From: Tropicimonas isoalkanivorans
GTDB lineage: Bacteria; Pseudomonadota; Alphaproteobacteria; Rhodobacterales; Rhodobacteraceae
Reading direction: 5' to 3'
Length of the DNA: 64,000 nt
NCBI RefSeq assembly: GCF_900112335.1
Contig: NZ_FOLG01000004.1
Span: 182,408-246,407, forward strand
The position numbers and the translations under genes are program-made. The notes below the pieces were generated by a model that was not told the origin of the DNA, searched no databases, and saw only the letters and a program-made list of their open reading frames with translations. Within the stretch, counting starts at the first letter, position 1. The number at the start of each line of letters is the position of its first letter. Of the stretch, positions 1 through 8,396 are shown in pieces.

Positions 1-976
1 TGGGAACGTATTTCTCCCCGTAGCGCGCCTTGATCGCGTCGCGGGCGGCCATCACGGCCTCCGGCGCCATGTCGATGCCGTCGGTCCGCATGTAGGTGAT
101 GAGCCCCGCCTCGTAGAGACGCTGCGCGGCGTTCATCGTCTGGCGCGCGCCCATGCCGAACTTGCGGCTTGCCTCTTGTTGCAGGGTGGAGGTCATGAAG
201 GGCGCGGAGGGGTTCCGGGTGGCGGGCTTGGCCTCCACCCCGGTGACGGAGAGCGCGCGGGAGGTGATCGCCTGCACCGCCAGTTCGGCCGCCGTCTCGT
301 TGGCGAGGTCGAACTTGTCGAGTTTCTTGCCCGCGAGCGTCGTCAGGCGTGCCTCGAAGCGCTGGCCACGCGGAGTTTCGAGCAGCGCCTTGACCGACCA
401 GTATTCCTGCGGCTTGAACGCCTCGATCTCCATCTCGCGCTCGACGATCAGGCGCAGGCAGACCGACTGGACCCGCCCGGCGGACTTCGAGCCCGGCAGC
501 TTGCGCCAGAGAACTGGGGAGAGGTTGAAGCCGACGAGGTAGTCCAGCGCCCGGCGGGCGAGGTAGGCCTCCACCAGCGGCTGGTCGACCTGGCGCGGTG
601 ATTTCATCGCCTCGGTGACGGCGCTCTTGGTGATCGCGTTGAAGACGACGCGCCGGACGTCCGTGTCTTTCCTGATGGCGCGGCGTTTGCGGAGCGTCTC
701 TTCAAGGTGCCAGCTGATGGCCTCTCCCTCGCGGTCGGGGTCGGTTGCGAGGATCAGGGCGTTGTCGTCTTTCAGGGCGTCGGCAATGGCCTTCACATGC
801 TTGCGAGAGTCGTTCGCGACCTCCCAGGTCATTTCGAATTCGTGATCCGTATCGACCGATCCGTCCTTGGGCGGCAAGTCGCGGACGTGGCCGTAGGAGG
901 CCAGAACAACGTAATCGTCGCCCAGATATTTGTTGATTGTCTTGGCCTTGGCAGGCGATTCGACGACGACGACGGG
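1..976 (-). CDS. topA: DNA topoisomerase I, N-terminal part (cut by left edge)
   Basis: Type IA topoisomerase, which relaxes negatively supercoiled DNA through a transient 5'-phosphotyrosine bond. The reading frame starts at the ATG at 976 with the TOPRIM strand MPVVVVESPAKAKTI and continues with DPDREGEAISWH, the acidic Mg-binding TOPRIM motif. Near the left edge it reads YEAGLITYMRTD, the segment that carries the catalytic tyrosine. About 325 residues are visible; family members have roughly 800-900, so the C-terminal zinc or basic domains lie outside the window. It lies directly downstream of dprA on the same strand, an order common in alphaproteobacteria. The identification rests on several motifs and is secure; only the end is unseen. 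Confidence 0.95.
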
Positions 977-1103
977 CATTCGGAAAACTTTCGGAATAGG
1001 TGCGTTCGACTGGCGCGGGAACATGTGGTCGCGACGAGGGCTTGTCAATGCACCGGTGCAGCGGCGTTCTGACCGAGCGCCCTTCGGCCGTGGACGGCGC
1101 CCC

Positions 1104-2285
1104 TCAAACGGCGCGCGTCAGCAGGCCACCGGGCTGCCGGACGACGGCCCCGTCCATTTCCAACGACAGCAGGTGCTCGGCGACCGCGGGCCCAGGAAGG
1201 GAGAGGTCGCGCAGGAGCTGGTCCTCCGCGAGGGGCGTCGGGCCGAGGAGGGACAGGATCCGCGCGCGGACGGCTTCAGTGCGCCCATGCTTGGAGGGTG
1301 TCGCGGCGGGCGGCGGCGACAGGAACAGGGGCGGCTGGGGTGCGGAGGGGCGACGGATCTGACGCGCGGGGGTTTGTCCTCCGGTGGCAGCGCGCGGCTG
1401 TTCGATGGTCCCGAGCGCTTCAAGGACGTCGCCCGCGCTCCGCACCAGCGGCGCTCCGTCGCGGATCAGCAGGTTGCAGCCGGAGGCGCGGGCGTCGAAC
1501 GGATGGCCGGGCACCGCCAGCACGTCCCGGCCCTGATCGAGGGCGTCGCGGGCGGTGATCAGGCTGCCGGACTTCGCGGCGGCTTCGACCACGACGACAG
1601 CGCGGGAGATCCCGGAGATGATCCGGTTGCGGCGCGGAAAGTGGCGCGCCTGCGGCCGCATGCCGGGCGGCATTTCCGACAGGATCAGGCCGCGCTCCGC
1701 GATCTGATGCGTCAGGTCCGTGTTCTCACGCGGGTAGATCACATCCACACCCCCGGCGACGACGGCAACGGTGCCGGTTGGCAGGGCGGCCGTGTGCACC
1801 TCCGCGTCGATGCCACGTGCGAGGCCGGAGGCGATGACCAGCCCGGCCTCCCCGAGACCGGCCGCGAGGACCCGGGCCATGCGGCGCCCGATGCTTGAGG
1901 CGTTACGGGCGCCCACGAGGGCCACCGTTGCCCGTGAGGTCAGCGCGACCTCTCCCCGTGCCCAGAGCATCGGTGGCGCATCGGGAAGCTCCGACAGGGC
2001 GGGGGGATAGGCGGGATGGCCGATGAAGAGCGGCGTGGCGCCGGCGCGGCGTCCGGCCGCCAATTCCCGTTCGACCACGTCAATGGGGCAGGGGGCGTAA
2101 CGCGCAACGCCCGCGGCGGCGGCGATCTGGGGCAGGGCCGCGAGAGCGGCGTCGGCATCGCCCGCGTGTTCGGCCATCAGGCGGTAGAAGGTGGAGGGAC
2201 CCACGCGGTGGGAGCGCAAGAGACGAAGCCAGGTCAGTCGGGCGCCGTCCGTGGTGGGTGGTGCGAGGGAGGGTGGGGAAGACAT
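1104..2285 (-). CDS. dprA: DNA-processing protein DprA
   Basis: DprA binds incoming single-stranded DNA and loads RecA during natural transformation; many non-competent bacteria keep it. The 393-residue protein has an N-terminal helical region (about 15-75), the Rossmann-like DprA core with VGARNASSIG, SGLARGID, GGVDVIYPREN and FPRRNRIISG, then AKSGSLITARDALDQGR. A C-terminal winged-helix segment of the DML1 type lies at about 325-393. The length fits the family. It is transcribed towards topA, with 127 bp between them, and both genes may share a promoter upstream of 2285. Nothing is missing from the core motifs. Confidence 0.95.
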   Translation of the reverse strand: MSSPPSLAPPTTDGARLTWLRLLRSHRVGPSTFYRLMAEHAGDADAALAALPQIAAAAGVARYAPCPIDVVERELAAGRRAGATPLFIGHPAYPPALSELPDAPPMLWARGEVALTSRATVALVGARNASSIGRRMARVLAAGLGEAGLVIASGLARGIDAEVHTAALPTGTVAVVAGGVDVIYPRENTDLTHQIAERGLILSEMPPGMRPQARHFPRRNRIISGISRAVVVVEAAAKSGSLITARDALDQGRDVLAVPGHPFDARASGCNLLIRDGAPLVRSAGDVLEALGTIEQPRAATGGQTPARQIRRPSAPQPPLFLSPPPAATPSKHGRTEAVRARILSLLGPTPLAEDQLLRDLSLPGPAVAEHLLSLEMDGAVVRQPGGLLTRAV

Positions 2286-2445
2286 CAGGTCCAGACCGTC
2301 GCCGTTTCGTCTCTTGCTGCATCATCGCTAGGGCGAAACGGTTAAGCGGCCGTAAATGCCGCCCGGTGGGCGACACTTTACAGTGGAGGGCAGGCGGGCG
2401 CTGAGGCGCAGTACCACCCGCCAGAGCGGCGGATGCGCCGCGGTG

Positions 2446-3879
2446 TCAGCCGGTCGCGGCGCCTCCGACGGTCAGCCCGCCGATCCGCAGGGTGGGCTGG
2501 CCCACGCACACCGGAACCCACTGGCCCGCCTTGCCGCAGTTGCCGATGCCGGGATCGAGCGCCATGTCGTTGCCGATGGCGGTGATTCGCTGCAGCGCCG
2601 TGGGGCCGTCCCCGATCAGCGTCGCACCCTTGACCGGCGCGCCGACCTTTCCGTCCTTCACGCGGTAGGCCTCCGTGCAGGAAAAGACGAATTTGCCATT
2701 CGTGATATCGACCTGCCCGCCACCGAAGCCGACGGCGTAGAGGCCGTCCTTCAGATCCGCGAGGATCTCGGCGGGGTTTGCGTCGCCGCCCAGCATGTAG
2801 GTGTTGGTCATTCGCGGCATCGGGGCGTGGGCATAACTCTCGCGCCGGCCGTTTCCGGTTGCGGACACGCCGGACAGCCGGGCGTTCTGCCGGTCCTGCA
2901 TGAAGCCCACGAGCACACCGTCCTCGATCAGGACGTTGCGGCGCGAGGGCGTGCCCTCGTCGTCCACGGTGATCGAGCCGCGGCGGTCCGGAATGGTGCC
3001 GTCGTCCAGAACGGTCACGCCGGGGGCGGCGATGCGCTGGCCCATGAGGCCTGCGAAGGCGGAGCTTCCCTTGCGATTGGCGTCGCCCTCCAGCCCGTGA
3101 CCGATGGCCTCGTGCAGCAGGATGCCAGGCCAGCCCGGGCCAAGCACGACGTCCATCACCCCGGCGGGCGCGGGCTGAGCCTCCAGGTTGACCAGGGCGA
3201 TCCGCAGTGCCTCGCGGGTGACGCCCTCCCAGTGGGCGCGGTCGAGCAGCCCATCGAGGCCTGCACGCCCGCCGCCGCCCATCCCGCCCTGTTCGCGCCG
3301 CCCGTCCTGCTCCACGATCACGCTCACGTTCAGGCGGGTCATCGGGCGGCTGTCCGCGACGATCGACCCGTCCGGGCGCAGGATCGTCACCTCCTGCAGG
3401 GACGCGGCGACAGTCGCCGAGACCTGAATGACGCGCGGGTCGAGATCCCGGGCGAAGGCGTCGATCTCGCGGAGGGTCTCGATCTTCACGGGGAAGGTCG
3501 CGTCGCCGATGGGATTTTCGTCCGAGTAGAGGCGCCGGTTCGTCGGCACCGGCCCGTCCGCCAGGGTGCCGCCGCCGTCGCCGACGGCCAGGCGCGCGGT
3601 CTTGGCGGCCCGCTTCAGTGCCGCTTCGCTGATCTCGGTGGAATGGGCGTACCCGGCCGTCTCGCCGCGCACGGCGCGCAGCCCGAAGCCTTCGGACGCG
3701 TCGTAGCTCGCCGTCTTCAGCCGCCCGTCGTCGAAGACCAGCGCCTCCGACCGCCGCCGCTCCAGGAAGATCTCGCCGTCGTCGGCCCCGTGGGTGGCAT
3801 CGCGCAGGATGGCGAGCGCTGAGTCCTTATCGAGAAGCGTCTCGAACGGGCGGAAAGGTGCATTTTCGGTCGAGGTCAA
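2446..3879 (-). CDS. tldD: TldD metalloprotease subunit
   Basis: TldD is the catalytic subunit of the TldD/TldE (PmbA) zinc protease, which cleaves unfolded peptides and matures microcin- or antitoxin-like substrates in the cytoplasm. The zinc motif HEAIGHGLEGD (HExxxH) is present, followed by the glycine-rich C-terminal half ending near GNCGKAGQWVPV. I chose the TTG at 3879 because GGGAGA sits just upstream and the protein then begins LTSTENAPF, giving 477 residues, a normal length. An in-frame ATG at 3933 would add 18 residues with no family resemblance. The gene is divergent from the cytochrome oxidase operon. The partner gene tldE/pmbA is not in the window. Confidence 0.93.
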   Translation of the reverse strand: MTSTENAPFRPFETLLDKDSALAILRDATHGADDGEIFLERRRSEALVFDDGRLKTASYDASEGFGLRAVRGETAGYAHSTEISEAALKRAAKTARLAVGDGGGTLADGPVPTNRRLYSDENPIGDATFPVKIETLREIDAFARDLDPRVIQVSATVAASLQEVTILRPDGSIVADSRPMTRLNVSVIVEQDGRREQGGMGGGGRAGLDGLLDRAHWEGVTREALRIALVNLEAQPAPAGVMDVVLGPGWPGILLHEAIGHGLEGDANRKGSSAFAGLMGQRIAAPGVTVLDDGTIPDRRGSITVDDEGTPSRRNVLIEDGVLVGFMQDRQNARLSGVSATGNGRRESYAHAPMPRMTNTYMLGGDANPAEILADLKDGLYAVGFGGGQVDITNGKFVFSCTEAYRVKDGKVGAPVKGATLIGDGPTALQRITAIGNDMALDPGIGNCGKAGQWVPVCVGQPTLRIGGLTVGGAATG

Positions 3880-4028
3880 GGCGCGTCTCCCGCAGATCGA
3901 CATATTCACAGATGACTTGTTGACCCAAATCACCGGCTTGTGCAGATTTTGGTAATATGGTCTCTAGACCGGAGGACACAACGGGCTCTTTTCGCCCGGA
4001 GGCTTCGGCCGCCAGGGAGGGGACCCGT

Positions 4029-4044
4029 CTCGGCTTCGGCCGAG
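4029..4044 (+). promoter_or_regulatory. UUCG-capped hairpin in the ctaC leader
   Basis: CTCGGC-TTCG-GCCGAG forms a perfect six-pair stem with a stable UUCG loop, 13 bases before the ctaC start. A second, imperfect stem capped by TTCG (GGAGGCTTCGGCCGCC) lies a little upstream, near 4000-4015. They lie in the transcribed leader and may stabilise the mRNA or affect initiation. The role is inferred; only the symmetry is seen. Confidence 0.4.
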
Positions 4045-4057
4045 TAGCGAACGGGAC

Positions 4058-4963
4058 ATGATATTGATGCGAATTTCGACGCTAAAAAGCGGCCTTTCGG
4101 CTGCCTTTGCCGGTCTGACCTTGGCTGGCGGCGCCCTTGCACAGGAGTCGACGGACGGGCTCGAGGTCATCGGAGCACCGACTCGGGGCGGCATCGGCTT
4201 CCAGCCGGCCGTGACGGAGCTTTCCCGGGACATCCACTGGCTCGACGGGATGCTCCTCTACATCATCACCGCGATCTGCCTGTTCGTGCTCGCGCTCGTG
4301 CTGCTCGCCTTTGTCCGGTTCAACCGCGGCCGAAATCCCGAACCCGCGCGCTTCACCCACAATTCGCCGCTCGAGATCGCCTGGACGATCGTGCCCATCG
4401 TGATCCTGATCTTCATCGGCTCGTTCTCGCTGCCGGTGCTGTTCAAGCAGCAGATCATCCCGGAGGGCGACGTCACCATCAAGGCGATCGGCAACCAGTG
4501 GTACTGGAGCTACGAATACCCCGACCACGAGTTCACCTTCGACAGCTACATGATTGGCTCGGCCTCGGACAACAAGCTGACGCCGGAAGTGGAAGCGCAG
4601 TTGCAGGAAGCCGGCTACAAGAAAGAGCATTTCCTGCTGGCGACAGATACCGCCATGGTCGTTCCCGTGAACAAGACCATCGTGGTTCAGGTTACCGCGG
4701 CGGATGTGATCCACTCCTGGACGATCCCGGCCTTCGGGGTGAAGCAGGATGCCGTGCCGGGCCGCCTGGCGGAGCTGTGGTTCAAGCCGGAGAAGGAAGG
4801 GATCTACTTCGGCCAATGCTCGGAACTCTGCGGGATCTCCCACGCCTACATGCCGATCACGGTGAAGGTGGTGAGCCAGGAGGCCTACGATGCCTGGCTT
4901 GACGGCGCGATCGAGGAATACGCCGGCAAACCGCGCACCCTCGACGTCGCTTCGGCCGAGTGA
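4058..4963 (+). CDS. ctaC: Cytochrome c oxidase subunit II
   Basis: CuA-bearing subunit II of the aa3-type oxidase; it takes electrons from cytochrome c in the periplasm. A signal peptide ends near GGALAQ (about residue 29). Two membrane helices follow (about 67-90 and 108-130), then the cupredoxin domain. The CuA ligands are visible in IHSWTIPAFG and FGQCSELCGISHAYM, and the aromatic electron-entry patch is NQWYWSYEYPD. The length of 301 residues is typical. A second possible start is the ATG at 4067. It is the first gene of a ctaC-ctaB-coxF-ctaG-ctaE-surf1 run. The catalytic subunit I gene (ctaD) is not in the window, as is usual in Rhodobacterales, where it lies elsewhere. Confidence 0.96.
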   Translation: MILMRISTLKSGLSAAFAGLTLAGGALAQESTDGLEVIGAPTRGGIGFQPAVTELSRDIHWLDGMLLYIITAICLFVLALVLLAFVRFNRGRNPEPARFTHNSPLEIAWTIVPIVILIFIGSFSLPVLFKQQIIPEGDVTIKAIGNQWYWSYEYPDHEFTFDSYMIGSASDNKLTPEVEAQLQEAGYKKEHFLLATDTAMVVPVNKTIVVQVTAADVIHSWTIPAFGVKQDAVPGRLAELWFKPEKEGIYFGQCSELCGISHAYMPITVKVVSQEAYDAWLDGAIEEYAGKPRTLDVASAE

Positions 4964-4992
4964 TCGCGCGTTTCGTCAGCCGCAGGTAACAG

Positions 4993-5937
4993 ATGTCCGA
5001 CACCAGCGTTCATAGCATTCCCGGGACCACCGAGCCGGAGTTGAGGGACTACTTCGCCCTGCTCAAACCGCGGGTTATGTCGCTCGTCGTCTTCACGGCG
5101 CTTGTCGGGCTGCTCGTTGCGCCCATCCCTGTCCACCCGTTCCTCATCTTCACCTCGGTGCTCTTTATCGCCATCGGTGGCGGCGCATCGGGAGCGCTGA
5201 ACATGTGGTGGGACGCGGACATCGACCGGATCATGCGGCGCACCCGAAAGCGCCCCATCCCGGCTGGACGGGTTAGCGAGGGCGAGGCGCTCGGGCTCGG
5301 CATCGCGCTTTCCGGGCTGTCGGTGATGATGCTGGCGCTGTCGGCGAACCTCGTCGCAGCCGGCCTGCTGGCCTTCACCATCTTCTTCTACGTCGTGATC
5401 TACTCGATGCTTCTGAAGCGGTGGACACCGCAGAACATCGTCATCGGCGGCGCCGCCGGGGCGTTCCCGCCGATGATCGGCTGGGCGGTGGCAACGGGGG
5501 GCGTCTCCGTCGAATCGCTGCTCATGTTCATGCTGATCTTCATCTGGACGCCGCCGCATTTCTGGTCGCTCGCGCTTTTCATGAACAGTGATTACGACGA
5601 CGCCGGCGTGCCCATGTTGACCGTGACCCACGGAAACGACGCGACCCGGACGCACATCCTGGCCTACACGGTGCTGCTCGCGGCCGCGTCCCTTGCGCTC
5701 GCGTTCACGCCGATCGGCGGACCGGTGTACCTGGTCACGGCGCTTGTTCTGAACGCGCGTTTCCTGCACGGGGCCTGGCGCGTCTACCGCCGTACGACGG
5801 AGGCGGCGACCGCCGATGCCTACGGCGTCGAGAAGCGCTTCTTCAAACTCTCGCTGTGGTACCTTTTCCTGCACTTCACCGCGCTTCTGGCGGACGCCTT
5901 CCTGCGCGCTATCGGCCTCTTCGGAGGTGCGGCATGA
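4993..5937 (+). CDS. ctaB: Protoheme IX farnesyltransferase (heme O synthase)
   Basis: Integral membrane UbiA-family prenyltransferase that adds a farnesyl group to heme B to make heme O, the precursor of the heme A of the oxidase. The first aspartate-rich motif is NMWWDADIDRIMRRTRKRP and the second conserved loop contains NSDYDDAGVPML. Eight to nine hydrophobic segments are visible over 314 residues, the normal family length. It follows ctaC by 29 bp and overlaps the next small gene by four bases (ATGA), which indicates translational coupling in the oxidase assembly operon. Confidence 0.96.
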   Translation: MSDTSVHSIPGTTEPELRDYFALLKPRVMSLVVFTALVGLLVAPIPVHPFLIFTSVLFIAIGGGASGALNMWWDADIDRIMRRTRKRPIPAGRVSEGEALGLGIALSGLSVMMLALSANLVAAGLLAFTIFFYVVIYSMLLKRWTPQNIVIGGAAGAFPPMIGWAVATGGVSVESLLMFMLIFIWTPPHFWSLALFMNSDYDDAGVPMLTVTHGNDATRTHILAYTVLLAAASLALAFTPIGGPVYLVTALVLNARFLHGAWRVYRRTTEAATADAYGVEKRFFKLSLWYLFLHFTALLADAFLRAIGLFGGAA

Positions 5938-6104
5938 TCCGGGCGACGCATGAACTGCACGAGCGGCGCAAGGGCCGTAATTTCGGACTCGGGCTGATCC
6001 TGTTCGTCTTCGTCGGCATCGTCTTCGGCATGACCATCGTCAAGATGGGCAACGGCGAGGACGTGCTGGGTACCGGCATGGTCTCGCAGGAGGCCGCGCA
6101 GTGA
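5934..6104 (+). CDS. Small oxidase-cluster membrane protein (CoxF/CtaF-like)
   Basis: A 56-residue protein starting MIRATHELHERRKGRNFG, with one predicted transmembrane helix (about 17-38) preceded by a charged, arginine-rich cytoplasmic end. The start overlaps the ctaB stop as ATGA, and its own stop overlaps the ctaG start, so it is embedded in the operon. Small proteins of this kind occupy this position in many alphaproteobacterial oxidase clusters and are usually called CoxF or cytochrome oxidase assembly small protein. The biochemical role is unknown. It is easily missed because a longer open frame from 5856 overlaps ctaB; the ATG at 5934 is the credible start. Confidence 0.85.
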   Translation: MIRATHELHERRKGRNFGLGLILFVFVGIVFGMTIVKMGNGEDVLGTGMVSQEAAQ

Positions 6105-6673
6105 TGTTTCCCCGTCTCCAGGGCCCGAAGCGCACGCTCGCGCTGACCGTTGGGGTCGTCGTGCTGATGGGCTCGCTTGCCTGGGCCTCGGTGCCGCTCT
6201 ACGACATGTTCTGCCGGGTCACCGGCTACGGCGGCACGACGAACACGGCCGATGCAGGCTCCGACGTCATCCTCGATCAGACCATCAAGGTCCGCTTCGA
6301 CGGCTCCCTCGACCGCGACATGCCGTGGGAGTTCAAGCCCCTTCAACGCGAGATGGAAATCCGCCTGGGCGAAACGGGTCTGGCCTTCTACGAGGCGCAC
6401 AATCCGACTGATCGGCCCGTTGCAGGGCAGGCAAGCTACAACGTCGCGCCATTCGACGCCGGGAGCTACTTCACCAAGATCGACTGCTTCTGCTTCACCG
6501 AACAGGTGCTGCAGCCCGGCGAGACGGTGCAGATGCCGGTCAGCTTCTACGTCGACCCCGAAATCCTAGAGGACCGGGACGCGAATTTCATTCACCGCAT
6601 CACCCTTTCCTACACCTTCCACGAGATTGACCTGCCCGAAGAGCAGGCGGCGCTCATGATCGCCGACGACTAA
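6101..6673 (+). CDS. ctaG: Cytochrome c oxidase assembly protein CtaG (Cox11)
   Basis: Copper chaperone that delivers copper to the CuB site of subunit I. One N-terminal membrane anchor (about 12-33) is followed by a periplasmic immunoglobulin-like domain. The copper-binding motif KIDCFCFTEQ (CFCF) is present, as are the conserved VPLYDMFCRVTGYGG and FYVDPEI segments. It has 190 residues, a normal length. The start is GTG at 6101 or ATG at 6104; GGAGG at about 6089-6093 serves either. It overlaps the preceding small gene and lies 18 bp before ctaE. Confidence 0.95.
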   Translation: MMFPRLQGPKRTLALTVGVVVLMGSLAWASVPLYDMFCRVTGYGGTTNTADAGSDVILDQTIKVRFDGSLDRDMPWEFKPLQREMEIRLGETGLAFYEAHNPTDRPVAGQASYNVAPFDAGSYFTKIDCFCFTEQVLQPGETVQMPVSFYVDPEILEDRDANFIHRITLSYTFHEIDLPEEQAALMIADD

Positions 6674-6691
6674 CGCGCGAGGGACACCTGC

Positions 6692-7498
6692 ATGGCTCAC
6701 GAAAAGAACCACGACTACCACATCCTCCAGCCCTCGATCTGGCCCTTCATGGGGGCGGTGGGCGCCTTCGTGATGCTGTTCGGCGCAGTCATGTGGATGC
6801 ACGAGATCACGCCGTTCATTTTCTGGATCGGCTTCGTGGTCGTGCTCTACACGATGTACGCCTGGTGGTCCGAGACCATCGTCGAGGAAAAGGAGGGCGA
6901 CCACACCCCGGTCGTCCGCATCGGCCTGCGCTACGGCTTCATCCTTTTCATCATGTCCGAGGTGATGTTCTTCGCGGCATGGTTCTGGTCCTTCTTCAAG
7001 CACGCGATGTACCCGATGGACCCCGACGGCCTGAGCCCGCGCGTGCAGGGCGTCTGGCCTCCGGAGGGAATCCAGACGTTCGATCCCTGGCACCTGCCGC
7101 TCATCAACACGCTGATCCTGCTGTGCTCCGGTGCCGCCGCGACCTGGGCCCACCACGCGCTGGTGCACGAGAACAACCGCAAGGACATGGCCCACGGCCT
7201 GCTGCTGGCCTGCGTGCTCGGCCTGCTCTTCACCTTCTTCCAGGCCTACGAGTACAGCCACGCCGCCTTCGGCTTCGCAGGCAACATCTACGGCGCCAAC
7301 TTCTTCATGGCGACCGGCTTCCACGGCGCCCACGTCATCATCGGAACGATCTTCCTCTTCGTGTGCTACCTGCGGGTGCGTGCGGGCCACTTCACGCCAG
7401 ACAGCCACATCGGCTTCGAGGCGGCCGCCTGGTACTGGCACTTCGTGGACGTGGTCTGGCTCTTCCTCTTCACGTCCATTTACATCTGGGGAAGCTGA
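6692..7498 (+). CDS. ctaE: Cytochrome c oxidase subunit III
   Basis: Seven-helix integral subunit III of the aa3-type oxidase, which stabilises subunit I and the proton uptake route. The 268-residue sequence starts [18 protein letters not shown] and contains the family landmarks [35 protein letters not shown] and [17 protein letters not shown]. Length and helix pattern match the family. It follows ctaG closely and is separated from surf1 by 98 bp that hold a repeat copy and a hairpin, so surf1 may be expressed at a lower level or from its own promoter. Confidence 0.96.
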   Translation: MAHEKNHDYHILQPSIWPFMGAVGAFVMLFGAVMWMHEITPFIFWIGFVVVLYTMYAWWSETIVEEKEGDHTPVVRIGLRYGFILFIMSEVMFFAAWFWSFFKHAMYPMDPDGLSPRVQGVWPPEGIQTFDPWHLPLINTLILLCSGAAATWAHHALVHENNRKDMAHGLLLACVLGLLFTFFQAYEYSHAAFGFAGNIYGANFFMATGFHGAHVIIGTIFLFVCYLRVRAGHFTPDSHIGFEAAAWYWHFVDVVWLFLFTSIYIWGS

Positions 7499-7513
7499 GC
7501 AAAGAGCTTTCTT

Positions 7514-7546
7514 GCCTCCGGCGGGGGTATTTGATCCAACAAGAAG
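7514..7546 (+). repeat. 33-bp intergenic motif, copy 1 (upstream of surf1)
   Basis: The stretch beginning GCCTCCGGCGGGGGTATTT and ending CAACAAGAAG recurs in inverted orientation at 8300-8333 on the other side of surf1. Both copies keep the GC-rich head (GCCTCCGGCGGGG), the AT-rich centre and the AAGAAG tail. No coding function is apparent. From memory, closely similar intergenic motifs are common in Rhodobacteraceae genomes; I could not count them here. Confidence 0.65.
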
Positions 7547-7572
7547 CGGGGCGCGGCGCAGGCTGCGCCCCG
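7547..7572. terminator. GC-rich hairpin after ctaE
   Basis: CGGGGCGC pairs with GCGCCCCG across a 10-base loop, 25 bases before the surf1 start. It lacks a run of T, so it may be a partial terminator or an mRNA-stabilising structure separating ctaE from surf1. Confidence 0.4.
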
Positions 7573-7596
7573 TGGCCATTTACGGGAGAGCGAGGG

Positions 7597-8271
7597 ATGA
7601 GACGCTATCTGGCGCCGCTGCTGATCGGGCTGGGCGGTGCGGCTGTCCTGATCTGGCTGGGGGTGTGGCAAGTACACAGATTGGAATGGAAAACGGCGAT
7701 TCTCGCCGAGATCGACAGCCGAATCTCGGCCGCTCCGGTCGACCTGCCCCCGGTGCCCGACCCCGAGGCAGATCGCTACCTGCCAGTGCGTGTCGCTGGC
7801 CGTACCGGCGCGCGGGAGTTGCACGTTCTGGTCTCCACGCGGGCGCGCGGCGCGGGCTTCCGGATCATTGTCCCCTTCCAGACGGACGGTGGGCGGCGGA
7901 TCCTTCTCGACCGAGGCTTCGTGCCGATCGACGAAAAGGAGGCCCCGCGGCCGCCGACACGGCTCGAGGTCACCGGGAACCTGTACTGGCCGGACGAGCG
8001 CGACCGCTTCACGCCGGACGACGACCGGGCAGCAAACTACTGGTTTGCGCGCGACGTCGATGTCATGGCCGACGTCTTCGGGACGGAGCCCGTTCTCGTC
8101 ATCGCTCGGGGGACGACCGGAGATGATACCTCCGTTTCCCCGCTGCCGCTCGACACCTCCGGCATCCCCAACGACCATCTCGGCTACGCCGTGACGTGGT
8201 TCGGACTCGCGGCTGTCTGGTTGGGGATGACAGGGCTGCAACTCTGGCGTATCTCACGCCGGACACTCTGA
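7597..8271 (+). CDS. surf1: SURF1 family oxidase assembly protein
   Basis: SURF1 proteins help insert heme A into subunit I of cytochrome c oxidase. The 224-residue sequence has the expected architecture: an N-terminal helix (about 5-24, ending GVWQVHRLEWK), a periplasmic domain with LVSTRARGAGFRIIVPF and ILLDRGFVP, and a C-terminal helix (about 195-215) preceded by PNDHLGYAVTWFGLA. The start at 7597 follows GGGAGAGCGAGGG. It is bracketed by an inverted pair of intergenic motif copies, which is unusual for a gene inside a conserved operon. Confidence 0.93.
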   Translation: MRRYLAPLLIGLGGAAVLIWLGVWQVHRLEWKTAILAEIDSRISAAPVDLPPVPDPEADRYLPVRVAGRTGARELHVLVSTRARGAGFRIIVPFQTDGGRRILLDRGFVPIDEKEAPRPPTRLEVTGNLYWPDERDRFTPDDDRAANYWFARDVDVMADVFGTEPVLVIARGTTGDDTSVSPLPLDTSGIPNDHLGYAVTWFGLAAVWLGMTGLQLWRISRRTL

Positions 8272-8299
8272 ACCTCAGGCACGAAGAGAGCCGTCCCGG

Positions 8300-8333
8300 C
8301 TTCTTGTGTCCAAAAAATATCCCCGCCGGAGGC
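8300..8333 (-). repeat. 34-bp intergenic motif, copy 2 (downstream of surf1, inverted)
   Basis: Read on the minus strand this begins GCCTCCGGCGGGGATATTTT and ends ACAAGAAG, matching the copy at 7514-7546 at most positions. The two copies face each other with surf1 between them. It lies in the leader of thrC. Confidence 0.65.
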
Positions 8334-8396
8334 TCCCGCAGGCGCAATCTGTGCACCGCCGGGCGGCAATGCTCCGAAAGTCACGAGAAAGGCGCC

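Noticed and set aside
3880..3933. ATG at 3933 as start of tldD
   Set aside because: The added residues have no family resemblance, whereas the TTG at 3879 has a good Shine-Dalgarno and gives the normal TldD length.
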